Of a stretch of DNA of 64,000 nt, positions 9,423 through 17,899 are shown piece after piece (position 1 is the first letter of the stretch; each line of letters begins with the position of its first letter). Both the position numbers and the translations under genes were made by a program. The notes under the pieces are model-generated. The model saw only the letters and a list, made by a program, of their open reading frames with translations. It made no database searches and was not told the origin of the DNA. Source of the DNA: Polaribacter sp. (GTDB lineage: Bacteria; Bacteroidota; Bacteroidia; Flavobacteriales; Flavobacteriaceae). Location of the stretch: assembly GCA_029250685.1 (NCBI GenBank), contig JAQXEU010000045.1, positions 35,558 to 99,557 of the forward strand, given 5' to 3'.

Positions 9423-10820
9423 ATGAAAAAAATATTAGTTATTGTTTTTTGTCTTGTTTCAGTTTCAATGTTTTCGCAAACAACACCAGAAGTTGTAACA
9501 GAAATAATTCCAAGTCAGGGGTTTTCTTTAGGTAATTTGTGGAGAGGTGTTTTAGGAATGATTTCATTACTAATTATAGCATTCTTATTTTCAAGTAATA
9601 AGAAAAATATTGATTGGAAAACGGTAGGAATTGGTTTAGGAGCACAATTATTAATAGCTATCGGTGTATTAAAAGTGGCTTTTATTCAAAAAATATTTGA
9701 ATGGATTGGTAGTTTATTTGTGAGTATTTTAGACTTTACAAGAGCTGGAAGTAAATTTTTGTTTGAAGGTTTAGTAGTAGATATGGACAAGTTTGGATAC
9801 ATTTTTGCATTTCAAGTGCTGCCTACAATTATCTTTTTCTCGGCATTAACATCTGTTTTATTTTACTTAGGATGGATTCAGAAATTGGTTAAAGTAATGG
9901 CTTGGTCATTGGCAAAAGTGTTGAAAATATCAGGAGCAGAAAGTTTATCTGTTGCTGGAAATATTTTTCTTGGTCAAACTGAAGCACCATTATTGATTAA
10001 AGCTTATTTAGAAAAAATGAATAAGTCAGAAATGTTGTTGGTGATGATTGGTGGAATGGCAACAGTTGCCGGAGCGGTTTTAGCAGCGTATATTGGTTTT
10101 TTAGGTGGAGATGATCCAGTTCTAAGATTGCAATTTGCAAAACATTTATTAGCTGCGTCAGTAATGGCAGCACCTGGAGCAATTGTTATTTCTAAAATAT
10201 TATATCCACAAGTAGAAGAGGTAAATACAGATTTAACTGTTTCACAAGAAAAAATTGGTTCAAACATTTTAGATTCTATTGCGAACGGAACAACAGAGGG
10301 TTTAAAATTGGCAGTAAATGTAGGAGCGATGTTATTAGTTTTTGTTGCTTTCATTGCAATGTTAAACGGAATATTTGGCTGGATAGGAGATGTCACTTCT
10401 ATAAATGATTGGATAGCCAGTAATACTTCTTATAAATCATTTTCATTAGAATTTATGTTAGGATATCTTTTTGCTCCATTAATGTGGTTAATAGGAGTAG
10501 CAACTGAAGATATGACGATGATGGGACAATTGTTAGGGATAAAACTTGCAGCAAGTGAGTTTGTTGGATATATTCAATTAGCAGAACTAAAAAATGTATC
10601 TAATTTAATGCACTTGAATTACGAAAAATCAATTATTATGGCAACGTATATGTTGTGTGGATTTGCAAATTTTGCTTCAATTGGTATTCAGATTGGTGGA
10701 ATCGGTTCTTTAGCCCCTGGACAAAGAAAAGTATTGTCAGAATTCGGAATGAAGGCTTTAATTGGTGGAACAATTGCTTCTTTAATGTCAGCGACAATTG
10801 CTGGAATGATAATCGGATAG
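9423..10820 (+). CDS. Concentrative (CNT-type) nucleoside transporter
   Basis: An inner-membrane cation-coupled importer of nucleosides. The 465 residues include an apparent N-terminal signal-like helix ending at FSQ, unusual compared with E. coli NupC, and then about ten membrane helices. The family core is seen in GQTEAPLLIKAYL, MATVAGAVLAAYIGFLG, ATEDMTMMGQLLGIK and MLCGFANFASIGIQIGG. The gene follows the BFN-domain gene closely and is followed by a terminator and thyA, so nucleoside uptake lies beside thymidylate synthesis. Coupling to Na+ rather than H+ is plausible for a marine organism but cannot be read from the sequence by eye. Confidence 0.92.
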   Translation: MKKILVIVFCLVSVSMFSQTTPEVVTEIIPSQGFSLGNLWRGVLGMISLLIIAFLFSSNKKNIDWKTVGIGLGAQLLIAIGVLKVAFIQKIFEWIGSLFVSILDFTRAGSKFLFEGLVVDMDKFGYIFAFQVLPTIIFFSALTSVLFYLGWIQKLVKVMAWSLAKVLKISGAESLSVAGNIFLGQTEAPLLIKAYLEKMNKSEMLLVMIGGMATVAGAVLAAYIGFLGGDDPVLRLQFAKHLLAASVMAAPGAIVISKILYPQVEEVNTDLTVSQEKIGSNILDSIANGTTEGLKLAVNVGAMLLVFVAFIAMLNGIFGWIGDVTSINDWIASNTSYKSFSLEFMLGYLFAPLMWLIGVATEDMTMMGQLLGIKLAASEFVGYIQLAELKNVSNLMHLNYEKSIIMATYMLCGFANFASIGIQIGGIGSLAPGQRKVLSEFGMKALIGGTIASLMSATIAGMIIG

Positions 10821-10882
10821 TAGCAAATCGCTACAGATAAATTATAAAAGGTTATCGTTAATAACTTCTTAATATTATTTAG

Positions 10883-10915
10883 AAAAGCACCAGTAAATTT
10901 AACTGTTGCTTTTTT
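10883..10915 (+). terminator. Terminator after the nucleoside transporter gene
   Basis: A 12-bp stem with one mismatch (10883-10894 with 10902-10913) and a 7-nt loop is followed by a T run. Confidence 0.7.
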
Positions 10916-10976
10916 ATTTTTACAAAGGTTTAATCAGGATAGATAAATGAATAAACTTTTAAACAAATAAACCAGA

Positions 10977-11801
10977 ATGCGCCAATATTTAGATTTAGTT
11001 AAGCACGTTTTAGAAAACGGAAACGAAAAAGGAGATAGAACAGGAACAGGAACAAAAAGTGTTTTTGGGCATCAAATGCGATTTGATTTGAGTGAAGGTT
11101 TTCCGATGGTAACCACCAAAAAATTACATTTAAAATCGATTATTTATGAATTGTTATGGTTTATAAATGGTGATACAAATATTAACTATTTACAAGAAAA
11201 CGGTGTTAAAATCTGGAATTCTTGGGCTGATGAAAATGGAGATTTAGGTCCAGTTTATGGACATCAATGGCGTAATTGGAATAGTGATGATATTGATCAA
11301 TTACAAGATGTAATTGCTACGTTAAAAAATAATCCTGACTCTAGAAGAATGATGGTTTCTGCTTGGAATCCTTCAGTAATGCCAGATACTTCAGTTTCAT
11401 TTTCTGAAAATGTAGCAAACGGAAAAGCAGCTTTACCGCCGTGTCATGCTTTCTTTCAATTTTATGTTGCTGACGGAAAATTATCTTGTCAATTATATCA
11501 GCGAAGTGCAGACATCTTTTTAGGTGTTCCTTTTAACATTGCGAGTTATGCATTGTTTACAATGATGATGGCACAAGTTTGTGGTTACGAAGCTGGTGAG
11601 TTTATCCACACTTTTGGCGATGCTCATATTTATAACAATCATCAAGAGCAATTAGACTTGCAATTATCAAGAGAAGTGAGAGCGTTGCCAACAATGAAAA
11701 TCAACCCAAATATTACTTCAATTTTTGATTTTAAGTTTGAAGATTTCGAATTGGTAGATTACAAACCACATCCACATATTAAAGGAAAAGTTGCTGTATA
11801 A
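10977..11801 (+). CDS. thyA: Thymidylate synthase
   Basis: This cytoplasmic enzyme methylates dUMP to dTMP using methylene-tetrahydrofolate, releasing dihydrofolate. The 274 residues cover the whole fold: the N-terminal [18 protein letters not shown], the catalytic cysteine in [12 protein letters not shown], the adjacent [15 protein letters not shown], and the C-terminal segment near [11 protein letters not shown]. The C-terminal residues match ThyA proteins. It is the first gene of a folate set: the dihydrofolate it releases is reduced by FolA, encoded two genes downstream. A small secreted-protein gene lies between them. Confidence 0.97.
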   Translation: MRQYLDLVKHVLENGNEKGDRTGTGTKSVFGHQMRFDLSEGFPMVTTKKLHLKSIIYELLWFINGDTNINYLQENGVKIWNSWADENGDLGPVYGHQWRNWNSDDIDQLQDVIATLKNNPDSRRMMVSAWNPSVMPDTSVSFSENVANGKAALPPCHAFFQFYVADGKLSCQLYQRSADIFLGVPFNIASYALFTMMMAQVCGYEAGEFIHTFGDAHIYNNHQEQLDLQLSREVRALPTMKINPNITSIFDFKFEDFELVDYKPHPHIKGKVAV

Positions 11802-11811
11802 AATTACTGCT

Positions 11812-12252
11812 ATGAAAAACTTGATTTTATTTATTGCTTTATTTGTATTTACTTTAAGCATACAATCACAAGATAAGGTCTATACATTAACAGAGGTTGA
11901 TGTTGCTCCTAAAATGAAGAATTATAAAAACATTGATTCTTTAGATTCTAAACGAAACTTTAAAAGAAGTATAAAAAGGTTTATCGTTATTAATTTAGAT
12001 CTTTCTAGGTATAATGGTGAAAAAACAAGAGTTTTTGTTGAGTTCGTTATTAAAGATAATGGCAAATTTGAAATTTTAAGAGTAAAAGGAAGGTCAGATC
12101 AAGCGAAAGCAATTGTTGTTAAAGCGATGGAGAAAATAAAAAAAATGCAACCTGCAAGTATAAATGAAGAAAGTGTTAGTATGAGTTTTATTATTCCAGT
12201 TACCTTAAATGAAGTGATTATTATTGACAAAACAAGAAACAGTAAATGGTAA
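11812..12252 (+). CDS. Small secreted protein with a TonB-C-like domain
   Basis: A protein of 146 residues starting at the ATG at 11812; a TTG start at 11791 would overlap thyA and add residues before the signal peptide. Residues 1-19 form a signal peptide ending near SIQSQ. The rest resembles the C-terminal domain of energy-transducing TonB proteins: VFVEFVIKDNGKFEILRVKG, then AIVVKAMEKIKKMQPA. It lacks the N-terminal anchor and proline-rich linker of a true TonB. It overlaps the folA start by 7 bp and lies 10 bp after thyA, so it is probably translated with them. Its function is unknown, and an envelope protein between two folate enzymes is unexpected. Confidence 0.7.
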   Translation: MKNLILFIALFVFTLSIQSQDKVYTLTEVDVAPKMKNYKNIDSLDSKRNFKRSIKRFIVINLDLSRYNGEKTRVFVEFVIKDNGKFEILRVKGRSDQAKAIVVKAMEKIKKMQPASINEESVSMSFIIPVTLNEVIIIDKTRNSKW

Positions 12253-12734
12253 CAATTATAGCAGCAATTGCAAATAACAACGCATTAGGGAAAGACAATG
12301 ATTTAATTTGGCATTTACCTGCGGATTTAAAACGCTTTAAAAAAGTAACTTCTGGTCATCATATTTTAATGGGCAGAAATACATTTGAATCTATAGGAAA
12401 ACCATTGCCGAATAGAACTACAGTTATTATCACTCGAAATAAAAACTATAAGCAAGAAGGTTGCATTGTTGTTGATAGCATTGAAAAAGCGATTGACGTA
12501 GCTAAAAATGATGAACAAATTTTTATTATTGGAGGTGCTCAAATTTATAAGCAAACTATTGCATCTAATTTAGTAGATCAGTTAGATATTACACAAGTAC
12601 ATCATTCTTTTGATGCAGATGTTTATTTCCCTGAAATTGATTCAGATATTTGGAAAGAAGTTGCAAGAGAAGAGTTTAAAGCGGATGAAAAAAACAAATA
12701 TGACTTTAGTTTTATCAGCTATAAAAAGAAATAA
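12246..12734 (+). CDS. folA: Dihydrofolate reductase
   Basis: A 162-residue cytoplasmic NADPH-dependent enzyme that regenerates tetrahydrofolate from the dihydrofolate made by ThyA. Family marks are the N-terminal IAAIANNNALGKDNDLIWHLPADL with its Trp, the FKKVTSGHHILMGRNTFESIG cofactor and substrate segment, IIITR-type nucleotide contacts, and IIGGAQIYKQ with the conserved Gly-Gly. The start overlaps the preceding TonB-C-like gene by 7 bp. It converges with a DUF6146 lipoprotein gene only 5 bp away; a weak 6-bp hairpin at 12736-12755 is the only terminator-like structure there. Confidence 0.96.
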   Translation: MVTIIAAIANNNALGKDNDLIWHLPADLKRFKKVTSGHHILMGRNTFESIGKPLPNRTTVIITRNKNYKQEGCIVVDSIEKAIDVAKNDEQIFIIGGAQIYKQTIASNLVDQLDITQVHHSFDADVYFPEIDSDIWKEVAREEFKADEKNKYDFSFISYKKK

Positions 12735-12739
12735 AGAAA

Positions 12740-13150
12740 CTAATAATTAAGTTTCATTTTATATTTCTGTTCTGCAAATTTAAAGTACCAATACAATTTG
12801 TAATTTACATCTAAACCATATGCAACATTTTGTTGATAATCAATAATGTTTTCGTAGATACTAGAGTTGTATTTTTGAGGATTTCTTACTCTATTATTCC
12901 AAGCAGCAACATAAACCCTGTTTTTATTCTTTAAATAAGAATTAGAATAATAATCTTTTGACCTCGCTGTGTTATTTAAGTATGATGTAAATCCTTGATC
13001 AATAATAATAATCTGATACTCTAAAGCTTCGTTTTCAATAACAACTGGTTGTTCTTTAATGGTTGTATTATCTTTTGTTGGATACGAACCACAACTAATA
13101 ACAAAAAAAGTAAAAATGATTAAATAGCTGTAAGATTTTAGTTGTTTCAT
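12740..13150 (-). CDS. DUF6146-like lipoprotein
   Basis: A protein of 136 residues if translation starts at the ATG at 13150, which gives a clean lipoprotein signal: a hydrophobic stretch ending in FFVISCGS, with the lipobox cysteine near residue 20. A longer frame from 13210 would bury this signal. The mature part, with YQIIIIDQGFTSYLNNTARS and several Tyr/Asn-rich stretches, resembles the flavobacterial family DUF6146, a recognition from memory. No catalytic residues are obvious. Its likely site is the periplasmic face of a membrane, and its role is unknown. It is divergent from an M24 peptidase-like lipoprotein gene. Confidence 0.7.
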   Translation of the reverse strand: MKQLKSYSYLIIFTFFVISCGSYPTKDNTTIKEQPVVIENEALEYQIIIIDQGFTSYLNNTARSKDYYSNSYLKNKNRVYVAAWNNRVRNPQKYNSSIYENIIDYQQNVAYGLDVNYKLYWYFKFAEQKYKMKLNY

Positions 13151-13247
13151 AATCAGTAATTTATTTAGTGAAGGTCGAAAAAATAATTCAAAAAACATTG
13201 ATTTATTCAAGTTTTAACATTAATTTTCAGCATCAAACTTATTTGTT

Positions 13248-14597
13248 ATGCGTAAAATTATATTCCAATTATTTATAGTTACAGTTTTAGTTTCTTGTAA
13301 TCAACAAGAAGTGAAAGAATCTAGTTACAATATCTTAAACGAAAAAGACAGAGCAATATTACGAGACGAAATTATTGAAGATCGATTCAATAATTTACTT
13401 CCAAAATTAATGGATGAAACCAATATTGATATGTGGGTTGTCATCTCAAGAGAATACAATGAAGATCCAGTCATAAAAACAATGTTGCCATCTGTTTGGT
13501 TAAATGCAAGACGAAGAACCATTTTGGTTTTTTATCGTGATAAAGCTAAAAACACAATAGAAAAATTAGCAGTTGCAAGATATGATGTGGGTAAAAACAT
13601 AAAATCGGCCTGGAACAAAGAAGAAGAGCCAAACCAATGGAAAGCGTTAAATAGAATTATCGAAGAAAGAAATCCGACAAAAATCGGCGTAAATATTTCG
13701 AAACATTTTGCATTGGCTGATGGATTAGTAAAAACGGATCACGATGAATTTCTAGAAAACCTTTCAAAAGCGAATCAAAAGAAAGTGGTTTCTGCAGAGA
13801 AATTAGCCATTGGTTGGATTGAAACTAGAACTCCAAAAGAAATGGAATTGTTCGAGAATTTGGTGAAAATCACTCATGATATTATTGATGAAGCATTTAC
13901 AAATAATGTGATAAAACCTGGAGAAACTACAACAGAAGATGTTGTTTGGTGGATGCGTCAAAAAGTAACAGATTTAGGATTAGCAACTTGGTTTCATCCA
14001 ACAATTGATTTGCAAAGGAGTAAAGAACCATTAAAATCGCATATTTATTCGTTTTCAAAATTTAAAGATAATCAAGTTATTATGCCTGGCGATTTGTTGC
14101 ATTGCGATTTCGGAATTAGTTATATCGGATTAAATACTGATTGCCAGCAGCATGCATATGTTCTAGGGAAAGATGAAACTGAAGTTCCGACTTTTTTAGC
14201 AGCTGCTTTTGCAAAAGGAAATCGTTTACAAGATATTCTAACAACAAATATGCAAACTGGTAAAACAGGAAATGAAATTTTATTAGCCTCATTAAGTCAG
14301 GCAAAAAAAGAAGGTTTACAGCCATCAATTTACTCGCATCCTTTAGGACTTTTTGGGCATAGTGCTGGAACAACAATTGGAATGTGGGATTCTCAAGAGG
14401 GCGTTCCAGTTCGAGGAGATTATCCTTTGCATAAGAATACTGTTTATGCAATCGAATTAAATGTAACAGTTGCAATTAAAGAATGGCAAAAAGATATCAG
14501 AATTATGTTAGAAGAAGCAGGCTCTTTTGGTGATGGAAAACATAATTATGTGAATGAAAGGCAAGAAGCAATCAAGCCAATAAAAATAAATTATTAA
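13248..14597 (+). CDS. M24-family metallopeptidase-like lipoprotein
   Basis: A protein of 449 residues. The N-terminus has a lipoprotein signal with the lipobox cysteine in VLVSCNQQ (residue 17). The C-terminal half carries the pita-bread fold of M24 aminopeptidases, with candidate metal ligands Asp in HCDFGISY, Asp in NTDCQQ, His in GHSAGTT, Glu in AIELNV and Glu in MLEEAG, so the five-ligand set appears complete. The N-terminal half matches a creatinase-type domain. It is probably an Xaa-Pro-type peptidase acting outside the cytoplasm, though the substrate is inferred. The stop codon overlaps the start of tag by one base. Confidence 0.82.
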   Translation: MRKIIFQLFIVTVLVSCNQQEVKESSYNILNEKDRAILRDEIIEDRFNNLLPKLMDETNIDMWVVISREYNEDPVIKTMLPSVWLNARRRTILVFYRDKAKNTIEKLAVARYDVGKNIKSAWNKEEEPNQWKALNRIIEERNPTKIGVNISKHFALADGLVKTDHDEFLENLSKANQKKVVSAEKLAIGWIETRTPKEMELFENLVKITHDIIDEAFTNNVIKPGETTTEDVVWWMRQKVTDLGLATWFHPTIDLQRSKEPLKSHIYSFSKFKDNQVIMPGDLLHCDFGISYIGLNTDCQQHAYVLGKDETEVPTFLAAAFAKGNRLQDILTTNMQTGKTGNEILLASLSQAKKEGLQPSIYSHPLGLFGHSAGTTIGMWDSQEGVPVRGDYPLHKNTVYAIELNVTVAIKEWQKDIRIMLEEAGSFGDGKHNYVNERQEAIKPIKINY

Positions 14598-15154
14598 TGC
14601 AGAAAAGATGTTTTTGGGTAAATGATGATCCTTTGTATATCGAATATCATGACAATGAATGGGGAAAACCAGTTTATGATGATGAAACCTTGTTTGAATT
14701 TTTATTATTAGAATCTTTTCAGGCGGGTTTAAGTTGGATAACCATTTTAAAAAAGCGCGAAAACTTTAGAGAAGCTTTTGATAACTTCAATTATAAAAAA
14801 ATAGCTAATTACAACCAGGATAAGTATGATGAACTAATTGTAAATACAGGAATCATCAGAAATAAATTAAAAGTAAAATCGGCAATTACAAATGCACAAT
14901 TATTTATGAAAATTCAGAAAGAGTTTGGTTCGTTTTCTAAATATATTTGGAGTTTTCTAGAGGGGAAACCTATTGTAAATACATTTGATATCAGAGAAGA
15001 TGTTCCAGCTACAACTTTGTTGTCAGACAAAATTTCCAAAGACTTAAAAAAAAGAGGTTTTAAATTTGTTGGGTCAACCATTATGTATGCATTTATGCAA
15101 GCAACCGGAATGGTAAATGATCATACAACAGATTGTTTTTGTTATTCATTATGA
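14597..15154 (+). CDS. tag: DNA-3-methyladenine glycosylase I
   Basis: A 185-residue repair enzyme that excises 3-methyladenine from alkylated DNA. The N-terminal RCFWVNDDPLYIEYHDNEWG with its Cys and His, the SFQAGLSWITILKKRENFR segment and the C-terminal zinc-site residues GMVNDHTTDCFCY are diagnostic of the Tag family. It overlaps the preceding M24 gene by one base (TAATG) and the following membrane-protein gene by four bases (ATGA), which suggests translational coupling in a three-gene operon of unrelated functions. Confidence 0.94.
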   Translation: MQKRCFWVNDDPLYIEYHDNEWGKPVYDDETLFEFLLLESFQAGLSWITILKKRENFREAFDNFNYKKIANYNQDKYDELIVNTGIIRNKLKVKSAITNAQLFMKIQKEFGSFSKYIWSFLEGKPIVNTFDIREDVPATTLLSDKISKDLKKRGFKFVGSTIMYAFMQATGMVNDHTTDCFCYSL

Positions 15155-15927
15155 TGCGTTTTATTTCAATACCGAAAGAAGATTTCAAAAAAATTGCTAA
15201 GCTATTCAGTCGTAAAATAGGTTTATTTTTTGTGGCAGTTGCGGCTTTGTATTTAGATAGCACTCACTTAGCTAAATATTTTGAATACAATCAAATTGTG
15301 ATTAACATATTTATGTTAGCGGGCTTTTTTTGGATGTATTTTAGAGCCGTAAAAAGAGTTCGAGAATTAATGATTTATGGTGTTCTTCTTGGTGTTTTAG
15401 GAGAGTACTTTTTTTCGGTCTATTTAGGAATGTACACGTATCGATTAGGAAACGTGCCATTGTATGTTCCATTAGGTCACGCGGCAATCTATGCAAGAGT
15501 TTATATGTATTCTAAAGCGTCAGTAGTTAGAAAACATCATAAAGATTTAGAGAAAATCATGTATATTTTTATTGCATTATTTGCATTAGTGTACTTATTA
15601 TTTTTCAATGATTTCTTTGGATTTATTATGACATTGGGTGTGTTTGCCCTGTTATTTAAAAGGCCAAAAGATAGAATGTTCTTTTTAACGATGTACATTA
15701 TTGTTGCTGGATTAGAAATTGGTGGGCCAGCATACGGTGCGTGGGAATGGCCAGATACAGCTTTTGGTATTTTCGATTTTTTACCTAGTAATAATGCACC
15801 AAGCGGAATTAGCTTGTTTTACTTTTTATTAGATATTGGTTGCTTTACATTTTACATTCTGCGAAATAAAACTGCTTGGAGAAGAGTAAAAAATATTAGA
15901 AAAATAAAAAGTAAAAAAATTAATTAA
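15151..15927 (+). CDS. Unrecognised polytopic membrane protein
   Basis: A protein of 258 residues if it starts at the ATG at 15151, which overlaps the tag stop codon as ATGA. The TTG at 15133 is less likely. It has about seven hydrophobic segments, starting with a charged N-terminus (KEDFKKIAKLFSRK). Polar motifs that could be functional lie at or near membrane helices: GEYFFSVYLGMYTYRLG, PLGHAAIYARVYMY and GPAYGAWEWPD. I do not recognise the family and give no function. It converges with a 63-residue membrane protein gene, overlapping it by 4 bp. Confidence 0.75.
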   Translation: MMRFISIPKEDFKKIAKLFSRKIGLFFVAVAALYLDSTHLAKYFEYNQIVINIFMLAGFFWMYFRAVKRVRELMIYGVLLGVLGEYFFSVYLGMYTYRLGNVPLYVPLGHAAIYARVYMYSKASVVRKHHKDLEKIMYIFIALFALVYLLFFNDFFGFIMTLGVFALLFKRPKDRMFFLTMYIIVAGLEIGGPAYGAWEWPDTAFGIFDFLPSNNAPSGISLFYFLLDIGCFTFYILRNKTAWRRVKNIRKIKSKKIN

Positions 15928-16115
15928 CTTTTACTGTAAATTCGAATAGCGCTAAAAATTACAACTGCAAGAATCATCCAAAAGCCTACTTTTAAAGCTG
16001 TGTTTTTGTAATATTTTTTGTGATTGACGATGTCTTTACGATAACTCCAAATCATTAAAATTATAAACGCTATAACAAAAAAACCTGCAAAAATTAATTG
16101 ACCATTGGTAAACAT
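15924..16115 (-). CDS. Small two-helix membrane protein
   Basis: A 63-residue protein with two predicted membrane helices: IFAGFFVIAFIILMIWS after a short N-terminus, and VGFWMILAVVIFSAIRI near the C-terminus. They are joined by a basic loop (YRKDIVNHKKYYKNTALK). The balanced layout and charge pattern support a real gene. Similar small proteins occur in flavobacteria as far as I recall, but no function is known. Confidence 0.65.
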   Translation of the reverse strand: MFTNGQLIFAGFFVIAFIILMIWSYRKDIVNHKKYYKNTALKVGFWMILAVVIFSAIRIYSKS

Positions 16116-16197
16116 AAATTCGTATTTTTATACAAAAATACAAATTAAATGAAGAATTTAATTAATTAAATCAACCAAGAATAATACACTTTTACAC

Positions 16198-16584
16198 ATG
16201 AAAAAAAGAATAGCAGCAGTTACAGAATTTCACACAGCTTTTAAATTAAATATGAATCAAACTCCAAAAGCAAATATTGGAGAAGATAGAAATATGCTTC
16301 GTTTTAACTTGATGAAAGAAGAGAACGAAGAGTATTTAGAAGCGGCTCAAGATAATGATTTGGTTGAGGTAGCAGATGCGCTAGGTGATATGTTGTATAT
16401 CTTGTGCGGAACAATAATAGAGCATGGGATGCAAGATAAGATTGAAGAAGTTTTTAATGAAATTCAACGTTCTAATATGAGTAAATTAGGTGAGGACGGA
16501 AAGCCAATCTATCGTGAAGATGGAAAGGTGTTAAAAGGGCCAAATTACTTTAAACCAAATATTGCTGATATTTTAGATAAATAA
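16198..16584 (+). CDS. MazG-like nucleoside triphosphate pyrophosphohydrolase
   Basis: A 128-residue cytoplasmic all-alpha NTP pyrophosphohydrolase. The metal-binding signature is visible as KEENEEYLEAA followed by DALGDMLYILCG, i.e. the EExxE and DxxD pattern of the MazG/HisE superfamily. The C-terminal part GKPIYREDGKVLKGPNYFKP is typical of the short phosphoribosyl-ATP-pyrophosphohydrolase-like members. Its likely role is to remove non-canonical or excess nucleoside triphosphates. It is not the histidine-pathway HisE, given its short length and lack of his neighbours. Confidence 0.85.
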   Translation: MKKRIAAVTEFHTAFKLNMNQTPKANIGEDRNMLRFNLMKEENEEYLEAAQDNDLVEVADALGDMLYILCGTIIEHGMQDKIEEVFNEIQRSNMSKLGEDGKPIYREDGKVLKGPNYFKPNIADILDK

Positions 16585-16630
16585 AAACTTGTATATTTAT
16601 TGAGACTTAATTATTAAAAAACAACGAATT

Positions 16631-17341
16631 ATGAAGAGAATGTTTTTATTGTTGATTTGTTTACTAACTACAATTAGCATAACAGCACAAAGTTTTATTG
16701 GTGCTTGGGAAGGGTTTTCTGAGTCAAAAGAAGGTGTAAAAATAAGAACTGTAGTTTCTTTTGCTGACGGTTATCAAGCCATGACGATGTTTGAAGCTAA
16801 AACAGGAAAATTTATTTCTACAAATGGTGGAGCTTGGAAACTAGTTGGAGATACAATGACGGAAAAAATAGAATTCGATTCTAGTAACCCAAATCGTGTT
16901 GGAACTGAAGTGAGTTTTAAAGTTTTTATTTCTGATTCTGAAATGGGAATTGTTGGGCAAAAAATGAAGTTTAAAAGAGTTGATTCTGGTTCACCAGGTA
17001 AATTACAAGGCGCTTGGTTAATGTCTGGAAGAGTGCGACATGGTAAAGAACAAATGAGAGATACTTCTGGTCCAAGAAAAACAATGAAAGTGTTATCTGG
17101 AACCCGTTTTCAATGGATTGCTTATAATATTGCAAAAAAACAATTTTTAGGAACTGGAGGTGGAACCTACACAACCGTAAACGGTAAATACACAGAAAAT
17201 ATCGAATTCTTTTCTAGAGATGATTCTAAAGCCGGACTTAGTTTGGCTTTTGATTTTAACCTAGATAATGAAACTTGGAATCATAAAGGTTTTTCTAGTA
17301 AAGGAGCTGCAATGCACGAAATTTGGAGTGTAAGAAAGTAA
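16631..17341 (+). CDS. Secreted protein of two tandem lipocalin-like units
   Basis: A 236-residue exported protein with a signal peptide ending at ISITAQ (about residue 19). The mature part falls into two halves that echo each other. The first begins FIGAWEGFSE and ends GQKMKFKRV; the second begins LQGAWLMSGR and ends MHEIWSVRK. Both hold the pattern x-GAW at the first strand, a GGAWK- or GGGTY-type middle and a closing aromatic strand, which suggests duplication of one small beta-barrel. No catalytic residues are evident. It could bind a small hydrophobic ligand in the periplasm, an inference from the fold only. Confidence 0.7.
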   Translation: MKRMFLLLICLLTTISITAQSFIGAWEGFSESKEGVKIRTVVSFADGYQAMTMFEAKTGKFISTNGGAWKLVGDTMTEKIEFDSSNPNRVGTEVSFKVFISDSEMGIVGQKMKFKRVDSGSPGKLQGAWLMSGRVRHGKEQMRDTSGPRKTMKVLSGTRFQWIAYNIAKKQFLGTGGGTYTTVNGKYTENIEFFSRDDSKAGLSLAFDFNLDNETWNHKGFSSKGAAMHEIWSVRK

Positions 17342-17352
17342 ACTTTGCTTAA

Positions 17353-17817
17353 TTAAAAATGATAACCAAATTGAATTCCAAAAAACAATTTTATAATTGT
17401 GCCTGTAGCAATTTCAAAACGAACGGATATATCATTGAAATCTAGATATTGAATCCCAAAAGGAAAGTAAATTCCATTTCTGATATCATCTTCTGCTGAA
17501 TTTGAATCTTCATCTATAAATCCAATATCAAATAGGTGGTGAGCGAAAACACCAAAATAATTTGTTAATTTTTTATTATTGGATTCGTTAAAATGATAAG
17601 TTCCACCACCAAAAACCCCATATAACCCAATCCCTGCTTCAAAGCTTGTTTTTGGATTTATATAATAATTTGTAGATAAACCTAAGATAGATGGTCCGCC
17701 AATATTGAAATTTAAACCAAATGGATCATCTGTTCTTGGATTAATTTTGTCATGTTTTTCTTGAGAATAAACTTGATTAGAAACAATCAAGAATATGATA
17801 ATGATAATTTTTTTCAT
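17353..17817 (-). CDS. Hypothetical exported protein, possible small outer-membrane barrel
   Basis: A protein of 154 residues if it starts at the ATG at 17817, giving a signal peptide KKIIIIIFLIVSNQVYSQ. The longer frame from 17844 would place extra basic residues in front. The mature protein is glycine- and aromatic-rich (FGLNFNIGGPSILGLS, SFEAGIGLYGVFGGGTYHF) with alternating strands and ends in FGIQFGYHF, a terminal pattern seen in small outer-membrane beta-barrels. I do not recognise a named family. It lies between a secreted lipocalin-like protein gene (convergent) and an MBL-fold lipoprotein gene. Confidence 0.7.
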   Translation of the reverse strand: MKKIIIIIFLIVSNQVYSQEKHDKINPRTDDPFGLNFNIGGPSILGLSTNYYINPKTSFEAGIGLYGVFGGGTYHFNESNNKKLTNYFGVFAHHLFDIGFIDEDSNSAEDDIRNGIYFPFGIQYLDFNDISVRFEIATGTIIKLFFGIQFGYHF

Positions 17818-17899
17818 AAAATAATAAGCAATTTTTCTTTTCAAACAAATCTACTAATTTTTAAAAAGACCAATTAAATCAATAAAAATAATTGTAAAA

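Noticed and set aside
10004..10396. A 130-codon minus-strand frame inside the nucleoside transporter gene
   Set aside because: It is antisense to conserved membrane helices and shows no independent family features.
11791..11811. TTG start upstream of the TonB-C-like gene
   Set aside because: It would overlap the end of thyA and place polar residues before the signal peptide. The ATG at 11812 gives a standard signal.
12736..12755. Hairpin GAAACT/AGTTTC as terminator between folA and the DUF6146 gene
   Set aside because: The stem is only 6 bp of mostly A-T pairs and lacks a good T run, so it is not supported as a terminator.
14116..14475. A 119-codon frame on the minus strand inside the M24 peptidase-like gene
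   Set aside because: It lies wholly within the metal-binding domain of the M24 gene. Its composition is low-complexity Leu/His/Gln typical of an antisense shadow.
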